Source of the DNA: Actinomycetes bacterium
GTDB lineage: Bacteria; Actinomycetota; Acidimicrobiia; IMCC26256; PALSA-610
Assembly (NCBI GenBank): GCA_025360585.1
Contig: JANYBW010000064.1
Location: forward strand, 1-64,000
Direction of reading: 5' to 3'
DNA: 64,000 nt
The notes below the pieces were generated by a model. The model was given only the letters and a program-made list of their open reading frames with translations, was not told the DNA's origin and did not search any database. Of the stretch, positions 44,430 to 53,042 are shown one piece after another (within the stretch, counting starts at the first letter, position 1; every line of letters begins with the position of its first letter). A program made the position numbers and the translations under genes.

Positions 44430-46933
44430 CCCCCCTGAGTCCTGTGTCCCACCGGTGTTCCACCGGTGGAACACCGGTGGGACACAGCATGGTTGGTGAG
44501 TTCTAGTGCTGCTACTGCCGCGGCCGTGCACGCGACGGCTACGAGCCAGGCCGTCCAGCCTTCGTGGAGTTGCATCGCGTAGAAACGGCGCATCGATCCA
44601 ATACCGATCACGCAGCCGAACAGCGCGGTCATCGTCGCGAGCAGCAACGCTCGGTTGCGATCGAGGGGCCGCGACAACATGAACAACACCCAGATCCCGC
44701 ACCCCAGCAACACCACGATGGAAAGTGATGCGGCCTCGATCGGCCCCACATCGTGGAAGCGCCGCACGATTCCATAACACGCCATCGTTGCGCAACCGGC
44801 CACGAGCCCCGTGGGCACCGTGAAGGCCAGCACCCGGCGCACGAACCCCGGAACGTACCGACGGCTGCTCGGCCCGAGGGCCAAAAAAAACGACGGCACA
44901 CCGATGGTCAATGTCGACACGACGGTCATATGCCGCGGCAAAAATGGATACTTCCAACGAGCGACGCCGACGACCAACGCAATCAGCGTCGCGTAGACAG
45001 TCTTGGTCACGTACAAATTCGAAACTCGTTCAACGTTTGCGATCACTCGCCGGCCTTCGGCCACCACTCCAGGCATCCGCGCGAATTGACCATCGAGCAG
45101 GACCAGTTGAGCAACCGCTCGCGTCGCCGCTGCGCCCGAGCCCATCGCGACACCGATATCAGCATCTTTAAGCGCGAGCGCATCGTTCACACCATCGCCG
45201 GTCATCGCAACAACGTGACCACGACTTTGCAGCGCCTGCACCATGGCGCGTTTCTGGTGGGGAGTCACGCGCCCAAAGACCGCGTACTCCTCAACAATGT
45301 TGGCAATTTCTTCAATATTTTCAGGCAGATCACGAGCATCAAAGACGCGATCGGCCTCTGGGATCCCGGCCCGTTGCGCGACTGCACCCACGGTGATCGG
45401 ATTATCCCCCGAAATCACTCGCAGCATCACGCCTTGTTCACAGAAGTACGCAAAGGTTTCGGCCGCATCGGCACGAATCTGTTCCTCGAACATCACCAAC
45501 GCGACGGCGACGAGATCGCCCGGAACCATTTCGCCGGCCGGTTGCTTGTTGGCCGGTTGCTTGTTGGCCGGTTGCTTGTTGGCGGGTTGCTTGTTGGCGG
45601 GTTGCTTGGTCGGGTCCCGGTTTCTCGTTCCCGAGTCGGCAAGTCGCGAAGGTGACCATGCGAGCAACACCACCCGTTGTCCCGTCGCCGCGAGTGTCGC
45701 TACCCGTTCGCGAATGTCGCTGCCATCGTCGCTGAAGCGCGCGCCGAGGATCTCCGGGGCACCGAAATACCAACTCCCGCGATCCGAGAATTCGGCCGCG
45801 CTCCACTTGCGCGCCGAAGAAAATGGAATCGCGCCAATTCGATTCCAACCAGGATCGGCAAGGGCATCGGCCAAGGCCTGAGCAGTTGCGTTGGCGTTCG
45901 CGTCCACCGCGATCGCACCCAACGCGGCCAGCGTTTCGATTTCATCAAATGGCGCAGAGCCGCACACTTCAACCGAATGGTACGCGATCGAGCCTTGGGT
46001 AATCGTTCCCGTCTTGTCGACGCACACAACATCGACGCGTGCCAGCCCTTCGACTGCCGGCAACTCTTGCACCAACACGTTGCGATTCGCGAGCTCACGA
46101 GCGGCCAGCAAGAACGCGAAACTGGTGAGCAACACCAGACCTTCAGGAACCATCGCGACGATTCCTGCAACCACACCCGGCAAATTTTCGTGCGTGGTAC
46201 CAGGAAGCCGTAGCTGGCTCCACAACAACAATCCCGACAACGGCACGAGCGCCCACGTGACCCAACCCAAGATCTGATTCGTGCCGCGTTGGAGCTCCGA
46301 GACGGTTACCGAGAACCGTCGGGCTTCGGCGGCAAGTTTCCGAGCGTACGCGGCATCACCAACCCTTGTCGCTTGAAACTGTCCGTGGCCCGCCACGACA
46401 ATGGAACCCGAAAGCACTTCATCGCCGGCCAGTTTCAGGACTGGGTCACTCTCACCGGTGAGCAACGACTCATCGATCTCGACGCCATCGCTGTGCACGA
46501 CAATGCCGTCCGCGCACACTTGATCACCGGTGCGAAGCTCCAAGAGATCGTCGAGCACAACGGCTTCGACCATGATTTCAACCACGGCACCGTTGCGCAC
46601 CGCGTGAGCCCGCGGCGCACTCAGCACGGCCAGGGCATCAAGCTTGCGTTTGGCAAGATATTCCTGAACAATCCCTATGAGCGCGTTCGCAACGAGCACA
46701 ACGCCGAACAGCCCGTCGGCCGCGGCACCCGTGATCGCAATCACCACGAACATTGTGCCGAGAATCGCGTTGAACCGAGTCATGACATTCGCACGTACAA
46801 TGTGCCAGAGGGTGCGGCTCGTATTGTCGTCGGTGGCGTTGGTATCGCCCACCGCGATCCGTTGCGCGATTTCGGCCGCATCCAGGCCTTGCGGCGGCGT
46901 CGAAAAGGGCATTTCGCCAACGACAGCAGTCAT
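44426..46933 (-). CDS. P-type cation-transporting ATPase (CtpE-like)
   Basis: The 835-residue protein has the P-ATPase core: dephosphorylation loop LLTGESDPV near 156, M4 MVPEGLVLL, phosphorylation site CVDKTGTITQG near 311 and hinge MTGDGVNDALALKDAD. The M4 PEGL motif is as in mycobacterial CtpE, a calcium-uptake ATPase, so Ca2+ is the best guess for the ion. The nucleotide-binding domain carries a (KQPAN)n insertion. The last 18 residues are encoded by a 46-bp palindrome and look like an added tail. Confidence 0.9.
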   Translation of the reverse strand: MTAVVGEMPFSTPPQGLDAAEIAQRIAVGDTNATDDNTSRTLWHIVRANVMTRFNAILGTMFVVIAITGAAADGLFGVVLVANALIGIVQEYLAKRKLDALAVLSAPRAHAVRNGAVVEIMVEAVVLDDLLELRTGDQVCADGIVVHSDGVEIDESLLTGESDPVLKLAGDEVLSGSIVVAGHGQFQATRVGDAAYARKLAAEARRFSVTVSELQRGTNQILGWVTWALVPLSGLLLWSQLRLPGTTHENLPGVVAGIVAMVPEGLVLLTSFAFLLAARELANRNVLVQELPAVEGLARVDVVCVDKTGTITQGSIAYHSVEVCGSAPFDEIETLAALGAIAVDANANATAQALADALADPGWNRIGAIPFSSARKWSAAEFSDRGSWYFGAPEILGARFSDDGSDIRERVATLAATGQRVVLLAWSPSRLADSGTRNRDPTKQPANKQPANKQPANKQPANKQPAGEMVPGDLVAVALVMFEEQIRADAAETFAYFCEQGVMLRVISGDNPITVGAVAQRAGIPEADRVFDARDLPENIEEIANIVEEYAVFGRVTPHQKRAMVQALQSRGHVVAMTGDGVNDALALKDADIGVAMGSGAAATRAVAQLVLLDGQFARMPGVVAEGRRVIANVERVSNLYVTKTVYATLIALVVGVARWKYPFLPRHMTVVSTLTIGVPSFFLALGPSSRRYVPGFVRRVLAFTVPTGLVAGCATMACYGIVRRFHDVGPIEAASLSIVVLLGCGIWVLFMLSRPLDRNRALLLATMTALFGCVIGIGSMRRFYAMQLHEGWTAWLVAVACTAAAVAALELTNHAVSHRCSTGGTPVGHRTQGG
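44442..44487. repeat. 46-bp perfect palindrome
   Basis: The sequence equals its own reverse complement over all 46 bp (each arm begins CTGTGTCCCACCGGTG). It contains three copies of the 8-mer CACCGGTG core. It lies inside the 3' end of the ATPase gene, past the CAP stop codon. No T-run follows on either strand, so it is not a standard intrinsic terminator, though it could form a cruciform or a strong RNA stem. Confidence 0.95.
45541..45608 (-). repeat. 15-bp coding repeat in the P-type ATPase, 4.5 copies
   Basis: Units GTTGCTTGTTGGCCG (twice) and GTTGCTTGTTGGCGG (twice) followed by a partial copy. Read on the minus strand they encode KQPAN repeated four times plus KQPA. They interrupt the nucleotide-binding domain at a surface loop. 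Confidence 0.93.
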
Positions 46934-46990
46934 TCAAGCGAACCTACCGCGTAGCCGTACCCGCTCTGCGCGACCTAACGTATTGGCACC

Positions 46991-47905
46991 ATGACGTTTC
47001 CGGAACCACCACCTTCCATAACAACCACATGCTTTCATCACACCGACCGCCCCGCAGGACGGCGCTGCACGCGCTGCGGCAAATACGCCTGCCCCGAGTG
47101 CCTCACTCAGGCATCCGTCGGTAGTCACTGCTGGGAATGCATCAAGGCGGATCAACCGCCATTGAAGCAACAAGTGAAGGCCAAACTCGCGCAACCGTTG
47201 CTCGTCACGCGCACCATCATCGGCCTCAACGTCGCGGTGTTCGTATTGCAACTCGCCAAAGGCTCAAACGTCGGATCCCTGTTCTCCGACGGAGGACGGC
47301 TCACCCACTTCGACGAGGTCTTCGGACTCTCGCGCCTCGGAATTGCGAGCGGGCATTGGTGGCAGCCACTCACGTCGGGCTTCATCCACTTTGGCCTGTT
47401 CCACATCGGATTCAACATGCTCATCCTGTACAGACTCGGAGAGCAGCTCGAAGGCGGTATCGGGCGGCTCCGGTTCTCAGCGCTCTACTTCACGTCACTG
47501 TTCGCGGGATCGTTCGGTGTCATCTTGCTTGATCCCAAGAATGCCGTCGGTGGTGGCGCCTCGGGCGCGATATTCGGAGTCGGTGCGGCGGCGACGGTCG
47601 CGCTGCGTCAACGCGGCGTTAACTTTTGGCAGACGGGGTGGGGGCCCATGCTCGGTATCAACATGTTGTTCACCGTCATGTCGTCGAACATCAGCCTTGG
47701 CGCGCATCTCGGGGGGCTCATCGCCGGAGCGATCGTGGGCCTCGTGATGCTGAATCCGCGCGTATCGCCGAGTCGGCGACCATTCGCCTACCTACTGGCT
47801 GCAGTGATCTCTATAACCAGCATCTCCGGGATCTTTATCCAAGTCCACCGAGACCTTGGAACGTGCACCGAGATCGTCTCTGGGCGGTTCAACTGCCAAA
47901 AGTGA
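46991..47905 (+). CDS. Rhomboid intramembrane serine protease with B-box-like zinc finger
   Basis: The 304-residue protein opens with a Cys/His zinc-binding region, CFHHTDRPAGRRCTRC then CPECLTQASVGSHCWEC (about 14-50). The rhomboid domain follows, with six or seven membrane helices, catalytic Ser in GGASGAIFG near 188 and catalytic His in GAHLGGLIAG near 238. The fusion of a B-box-like finger to rhomboid is common in actinobacteria. Substrates are unknown. Confidence 0.92.
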   Translation: MTFPEPPPSITTTCFHHTDRPAGRRCTRCGKYACPECLTQASVGSHCWECIKADQPPLKQQVKAKLAQPLLVTRTIIGLNVAVFVLQLAKGSNVGSLFSDGGRLTHFDEVFGLSRLGIASGHWWQPLTSGFIHFGLFHIGFNMLILYRLGEQLEGGIGRLRFSALYFTSLFAGSFGVILLDPKNAVGGGASGAIFGVGAAATVALRQRGVNFWQTGWGPMLGINMLFTVMSSNISLGAHLGGLIAGAIVGLVMLNPRVSPSRRPFAYLLAAVISITSISGIFIQVHRDLGTCTEIVSGRFNCQK

Positions 47906-47946
47906 CGACCATCGTCGGCAGAAAACGCGCCCGGCTAACCCCACGG

Positions 47947-49173
47947 CTAACCCACGAGGGGTTCGAGTTCGAAGGTGCCGGTGTCTTCGTCGTCGATTAA
48001 ACGATGTCCGCATTGTTCGGCGAGATCGTCGCGGCCTTCCCAAGGGCCGTGGGCGAGTAAATCATCGCCGGCTTGAATGCGAATCCCGGCGCGGGGCCGA
48101 TACACGTACCGCCCGGCGCGCCGCAACGCCAAGAGGTGGAAGCCAGTGTCGTCGCCAAGTTGCGTGGTGGTCAGCAGCGTGCCGTCGAGCGATGAACCCT
48201 CGGCGACTGGCATGCGAATCACCACATCGTCGGTATCGCCGAGTGCCGCTTGCAACACCGGGTGCAGTTCTTCGCCTTCCTCAACGAGCCACACCATTTG
48301 TTGCGCGGCATCGCCGATTTCTTCTGCCGATGCGCCGAGGTGCAAAAGCCCGCGCAATTGCGCAGGATCCACGGCTTCCGCGGCCGAACGCAACACCCAG
48401 ACCTCAAGGTGTTCGCGCATTTCATCGAGACGATCTTCCAGCGAAGAAACCTCGGCCGCGAGCCCAGGGTCCTTATAGATCAGCGCGCTGTACGCCAAGG
48501 CGACAGCAGCTTCGGAAAGGTTCTTCATTTCTACGAGCACATCGACGGCACGATCAAGATCGGTGAGGGCGATCCCGCCGTCGGATATCGCAACTTGCCA
48601 CGCCGGAGCACCCGCGAGTTCGCGCAGTTCGGGGATACCTTCGGACGGGCCCCGAGCAATGAGCACATCGCCAGAACGCAGCACTTCATTGTCGTTGGGG
48701 TCCGCGATCCAAGCGCGGTTACGACGAATCGCAACGACCCGCAAACCCGTCTCGACGGGCAGTTCCAGTTCCTCAAGCGAACGGCCATCCAGATGCGATT
48801 GCTCGCGCACACGTACCCGGTGCGAAATTTCGTGCGCCGCCGCGAGATCAGCGATCAAGGCAATCGGGATACCGAGTTTGTGGGTAACAATCTTGGCGAC
48901 ATCAACGGCCGCGTTCCCCATCCGTTCGATCGCGGATACGAGGTGCAATACGCTCGACATCTGTTCTGCATCGCGCGGCGAGCGCGCGGCCATCACACAC
49001 ACGGCGCGCATTTCGTGCACGAGCCCCGACAGTGTGGTTTCGAGGTCCATGACTTCATCGGCCATGTCGTCGTCGCCGTAGAACAACGCGGCGTACGCGA
49101 GATCGACCATCAGCTCGGAGGTGTCTTTGGTCTCCGCGAGCATTGCTTTGAGATTTCGGGGTCTGTCGTCCAT
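47947..49173 (-). CDS. Doubled PhoU/TrkA-C regulatory protein
   Basis: The 408-residue cytosolic protein has two similar halves, each a PhoU-like four-helix part followed by a TrkA-C (RCK_C) ligand domain. The first half has LAYAALFYGDDDMADEV then SHLDGRSLEELELPVETGLRVVAIRRN and GDVLIARGP. The second half has LAYSALIYKDPGLAAEV then EGSSLDGTLLTTTQLGDDTGFHLLALRR and GDDLLAHGP. TrkA-C domains bind nucleotides or c-di-AMP. The adjacent, same-strand SLC41-like gene is the probable partner. Confidence 0.85.
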   Translation of the reverse strand: MDDRPRNLKAMLAETKDTSELMVDLAYAALFYGDDDMADEVMDLETTLSGLVHEMRAVCVMAARSPRDAEQMSSVLHLVSAIERMGNAAVDVAKIVTHKLGIPIALIADLAAAHEISHRVRVREQSHLDGRSLEELELPVETGLRVVAIRRNRAWIADPNDNEVLRSGDVLIARGPSEGIPELRELAGAPAWQVAISDGGIALTDLDRAVDVLVEMKNLSEAAVALAYSALIYKDPGLAAEVSSLEDRLDEMREHLEVWVLRSAAEAVDPAQLRGLLHLGASAEEIGDAAQQMVWLVEEGEELHPVLQAALGDTDDVVIRMPVAEGSSLDGTLLTTTQLGDDTGFHLLALRRAGRYVYRPRAGIRIQAGDDLLAHGPWEGRDDLAEQCGHRLIDDEDTGTFELEPLVG

Positions 49174-49244
49174 AAGGCCTTGTCAGTTCAGCGTAGTGGT
49201 CGCAGCGAGATTTGCAAATCGCTGATTGATGAGTAGCGTTTCGC

Positions 49245-50483
49245 TCATGTGAGCCCCAACAACGCGATCGTCAGCACAAACGAGACCGCGCCAAGAAAAT
49301 CCGAAACGGCAGCAGTGATTGGGATGCCAAAGTTGTCGGGGTCGAGCTCAAAACGGTAGGTCGTGAACGCGGAAAAATAGGCGACGACATTGGTGAGCGT
49401 GGTGGCCAACACGCCCGCAATAAGCGCTACACCAACTACCGAAAAGACGTTCGGACGGCTGTAATCAAAACCGATACCGATGAGTGAGGTCACGACGCCT
49501 AGCACCAAAAAGATTGCGATGCTCAGTGCGTAGACCAGCGCAAGATCTTCGAAAATCGCGCTGAAAGACCGACGCTGCGGATCCAACATACCCAAATGCA
49601 ATTTCGACCCAAGGCGCGCTGACAAGATGCCGGCCAACGAACCCGAGATCGACAACAACGGCGGCAGCAACAAAAACAGAATCTCATACCGCTGCAACGA
49701 ACGCAGCCCTGATTCTTCCACCTTGCCGGCAAGGATGCTGATGAGGCCCGACACGACCAACACCGGGGTCGATTCCTGCATGATGCGCCGCAATGTCGGT
49801 AACGATTTCGCTCGCAACCCCACAACGAGCGCGGCGGCACACACCACCGCCCCGATGGAGGCAAGCACGGGCGTTACCCAATGCACCGAAACCAACGCCG
49901 TTGCTAAAAATAAGCTCGGCAAGGTCACCGAATCCGCCGCCGCAGTCACAACCGGAGCAGCAACGTTGTCGAGGTCCCACCCCCTGCGCGCGCTCAGCGC
50001 GCTCACGCCAACGGTGATCGCCATCACCACAACAATCGGAATGAGCCCACCGACGACAGAAACCACAACAAAATCAGGCAACGACATGGCGTGTCGCACA
50101 CCGAACAGCACCGCAAACCCTTTAGCTGCAACTCCCAAAATCAACGCCAGCGCCATACTCAAGAGCACCGAAGCGGCAAGGTTCTGACCTACATCAGTAT
50201 CGAGTCGGCGTGAGAGCCGAAACGTTCCCATGTGCACGGCAGTCCCGAGGCGGCTGGAGAGCGCTCCAAACACGTTGCCGCGCATCCCCACCGCCGCAGG
50301 CACGAGCAGCAAGAGCCCCGGCAAACGATTGAGGGTGTTGCTGTCGTGAGCGAGGACCGCGCCCGCAAGAAGTCCGGTCAGGCTGCTGACGACAAGCGCG
50401 ACGAAACCGGCGCGGACACCCGCGGTGTCGGCGCGTAACAGCGCGCCGAAACGCGCCGGGAGGCGGCGGAGGCGAAGCAGCAA
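49245..50483 (-). CDS. SLC41/MgtE-like divalent cation transporter
   Basis: The 412-residue membrane protein has two MgtE-type half-repeats. LLLVPAAVGMRGNVFGALSSRLG matches LLLPPLLSISGSLAGILSARLG, and WDLDNVAAPVVTAAADSVTLP matches LDPDNFGIPITAAVSDFLGA, the latter with the pore-lining metal-site Asp. It lacks the CBS and N domains of MgtE, so regulation is probably by the PhoU/TrkA-C protein encoded 71 bp downstream. The start is a TTG at 50483 and is uncertain. Mg2+ or another divalent cation is the likely substrate. Confidence 0.85.
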   Translation of the reverse strand: MLLRLRRLPARFGALLRADTAGVRAGFVALVVSSLTGLLAGAVLAHDSNTLNRLPGLLLLVPAAVGMRGNVFGALSSRLGTAVHMGTFRLSRRLDTDVGQNLAASVLLSMALALILGVAAKGFAVLFGVRHAMSLPDFVVVSVVGGLIPIVVVMAITVGVSALSARRGWDLDNVAAPVVTAAADSVTLPSLFLATALVSVHWVTPVLASIGAVVCAAALVVGLRAKSLPTLRRIMQESTPVLVVSGLISILAGKVEESGLRSLQRYEILFLLLPPLLSISGSLAGILSARLGSKLHLGMLDPQRRSFSAIFEDLALVYALSIAIFLVLGVVTSLIGIGFDYSRPNVFSVVGVALIAGVLATTLTNVVAYFSAFTTYRFELDPDNFGIPITAAVSDFLGAVSFVLTIALLGLT

Positions 50484-50566
50484 CGGGGATCCGGAGGGTC
50501 AATCATGAAGGTCTTTTAGCTTGCGGAACGGCTCACGCTACTCGCTTCGGCCATAGCCCCCGGGCC

Positions 50567-50590
50567 GCAATAGGTCCCACGACCTATTGC
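50567..50590. promoter_or_regulatory. 10-bp stem hairpin in a divergent intergenic region
   Basis: GCAATAGGTC-CCAC-GACCTATTGC is a perfect inverted repeat between the SLC41-like gene and the fibrinogen-like gene, 33 bp before the latter. It could be an operator for one or both genes, or an RNA stem in a leader. Confidence 0.55.
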
Positions 50591-50622
50591 CCGCGGGCCG
50601 CCATCGTTCGACAACTGTACGT

Positions 50623-53031
50623 ATGGCACGACACGGGCAATCGGCACTGGCGAAATCACTGGCGAAATCACCGGCAACCCCACTGGCAACCCCACTGGCA
50701 ACATCACTGCCCGGCCCCACACGAAGCCGGACCGTCTCATGGGTGGCGACCGCAGTGTTTGCGAGCTTGATCGCGACGACGGGGATCAGCAACTCACGCA
50801 GCGCGGCCGCCGCGGCGCTCACTTCACGCGACGGTCGCAGTGCACTCAACGCGGCACCCTCATGTTGGGCGATCCACCAATCGTTTCCTTTTGCACCCAG
50901 CGGCCAGTATTGGCTGCTCACTCGCAAGCTCATCGTTGCGCAGCCATTCTTTTGCGACATGACGACTGCCGGTGGCGGTTGGGTACTGATCGGACGCGGC
51001 CGTCAAGACTGGACTTTCGACTGGGCCGGACAAGGAACCTCGGCCGCAGTGCGAGGCATCACGAACGGTCCCGGCGCATTCGCACCTGCCGCGCTGCCAT
51101 CCACTCGCGTCAACGCGTTACTCAACGGCCGATCGGTCGAGTCACTCACCGACGGAATTCGATTGCGGCGCGCCACGGATACGAATGGGACGGGTTGGCA
51201 AGAGATCCAGCTTCACACGGCATCAATGCGCGCGTTCACGTGGGAGTTCAACGGTGGGCAACCGCTGAAATCAGTTCAGTTCAATTCCGCACCGACAAAG
51301 CAGGTTGGGCCGACGGGAGACTGGCGCAAACAGTCCACGTACAATCTCGCGCTCGACAATACGTATCGACGAGTGTTCACGGGACCGGTCGCATACAACC
51401 ACAACCGCGCCGGATTCACCTACGGCCGCACAGTTCGCGGCTCAACGTCTCCCAAGAGCTACATGTGGTCCCAACACAACAACGGCCTCTACGCAGTACC
51501 GTTCACTCAAGTTTTTCTCCGACCAAAAATCTCCGACGCGAACGTCGGCTTCGCACCGATCCGCTCGACCGGAACTGCGGCAGCCACCATTGCGCGAATA
51601 CCGTCGTCGATTCCGCAAACGATGACGTGGGGCGTACGCGGCGTACAGATCGACTCGACCGATCCCGATCCGCTCGGCCAGAGCCCTGTTTACGGACTCG
51701 CTCAAATCGGCAACACGATGTACGTCGGTGGCAAGTTTCACTGGGTCGAGCATCACAACACCGGAGGGCTGGTAAACCAACCGTGGCTGGCAGCCTTCGA
51801 TATGAACACGGGCGCATGGCAACCGGGCTTCCATCCTTCGCTTGATGGCGCAGTGTTTGATCTCAAATCGACGCCAGACGGTCGGCTCATCGTCGGCGGC
51901 AACTTCACTAATGTCAACGGTGTCACCGACACGGCCGGACTCGCGATTTTGGATCCCACAACGGGTGCACCGACTCCAGGCTGGAGTGCAACCGTCGCGA
52001 ATTCGCGCTTTGGTTCGACACGGCCGTATGTGCGCACGATCGAAGTCAACGGCAACGACATCTATATCGGTGGAAGCTTCTCGAAGATCACAGGCGGACC
52101 AGGCGCGACGATGGTGGCCGTCGGAGGTGTGGGCCGGGTATCACTCACAGACGGTACCCCGGATACAAACTGGCGGGTCTACACCGATGGCACGCCAATG
52201 GATCTCGCGTCCTCTGCGAATCCTGGCCAGATCCACCTCGCGGGGTTCTTCAAAAACGTTGGTACGACCAACGCGAACATGACATCCAACATTGCGATTG
52301 TCACGTTGAACACGAGTGATGGCGCCGTCGTGCCCTTGCCCGCACCTCATTTCTGGGGCGGACTCGACCAGTACGCCGTCACGGAATATAACGGGGCGAT
52401 CTTCCACGGCGGGCAACAAAAGTGGCTCGCGCGCTACGACGCGGGTTTCAATTTCACTCGAGGCGTACAGATGTGGCCGCACGGCGACATTCAGGCACTC
52501 GAGGTTGTCGATGGTGTGCTCTTTGGCGGCTGCCACTGCAACGGCTTTTCGATCGTTGATCCAACGATGACCCACGCTGATGGCATTTCGTGGGTGGGCG
52601 CATGGGATCCAGCAAACCTCAACCGAAACCTGAACTTTCACCCGCAATGGGTCATGAACACCAGCGCTGAGGGCGGTTGGGAACTGCTCGGCGATACCGC
52701 TGGTTGCCTTTGGGTTGGCGCAGACGTGATCCAAGGTGCTCGACCGACCGATTGGCTCGGTGGGTTTGCACGGTTCTGCCCTCCCGACACGACTGCACCG
52801 TCGCAGCCTTCGCGCCGCGGCGCGAAATCCGGTCCGAGAATTTTTTGGATCGGCTCCACCGACGATTCCCACGTCGCACCGAACTATGAAATTCTCCGCA
52901 ACGATCGAGTGATCGCCGTTGTGAGCAGCACGACCCGCAGCTACAACGTGCCGGGCCGGGGCCACTATTTCGTGCGAGCGATTGACCGTGCTGGCAACCG
53001 TTCGGCGAGCACGTCGGTGTATTTGCGCTAG
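50623..53031 (+). CDS. Secreted fibrinogen-like/beta-propeller/FN3 protein
   Basis: The 802-residue protein has a repeat-coded N-terminus (about 9-29), then a hydrophobic signal segment (VSWVATAVFASLIATTG). Next is a fibrinogen-related domain: SCWAIHQ, PSGQYWLLT, FFCDMTTAGGGWVLIGRG near 120. The middle has delta-60/DUF5122-type propeller blades (GNTMYVGGKF, GRLIVGGNFTNVNG, GNDIYIGGSFSKITGG). A C-terminal fibronectin-III-like domain starts at DTTAPSQPS. It is probably a cell-surface adhesin or carbohydrate-binding protein. The ATG at 50623 is chosen as just before the repeat; 50587 is an alternative. Confidence 0.8.
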   Translation: MARHGQSALAKSLAKSPATPLATPLATSLPGPTRSRTVSWVATAVFASLIATTGISNSRSAAAAALTSRDGRSALNAAPSCWAIHQSFPFAPSGQYWLLTRKLIVAQPFFCDMTTAGGGWVLIGRGRQDWTFDWAGQGTSAAVRGITNGPGAFAPAALPSTRVNALLNGRSVESLTDGIRLRRATDTNGTGWQEIQLHTASMRAFTWEFNGGQPLKSVQFNSAPTKQVGPTGDWRKQSTYNLALDNTYRRVFTGPVAYNHNRAGFTYGRTVRGSTSPKSYMWSQHNNGLYAVPFTQVFLRPKISDANVGFAPIRSTGTAAATIARIPSSIPQTMTWGVRGVQIDSTDPDPLGQSPVYGLAQIGNTMYVGGKFHWVEHHNTGGLVNQPWLAAFDMNTGAWQPGFHPSLDGAVFDLKSTPDGRLIVGGNFTNVNGVTDTAGLAILDPTTGAPTPGWSATVANSRFGSTRPYVRTIEVNGNDIYIGGSFSKITGGPGATMVAVGGVGRVSLTDGTPDTNWRVYTDGTPMDLASSANPGQIHLAGFFKNVGTTNANMTSNIAIVTLNTSDGAVVPLPAPHFWGGLDQYAVTEYNGAIFHGGQQKWLARYDAGFNFTRGVQMWPHGDIQALEVVDGVLFGGCHCNGFSIVDPTMTHADGISWVGAWDPANLNRNLNFHPQWVMNTSAEGGWELLGDTAGCLWVGADVIQGARPTDWLGGFARFCPPDTTAPSQPSRRGAKSGPRIFWIGSTDDSHVAPNYEILRNDRVIAVVSSTTRSYNVPGRGHYFVRAIDRAGNRSASTSVYLR
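50646..50705 (+). repeat. 12-bp coding repeat, 5 copies
   Basis: Units ACTGGCGAAATC (twice), ACCGGCAACCCC, ACTGGCAACCCC and ACTGGCAACATC lie head to tail and encode SLAK/SPAT/PLAT-like tetrapeptides just before the signal segment. Confidence 0.9.
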
Positions 53032-53042
53032 CGGTTTCAGCG

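Noticed and set aside
44442-44487. The 46-bp palindrome as an intrinsic bidirectional terminator
   Set aside because: No T-run follows on either strand and it lies inside the coding end of the ATPase gene.
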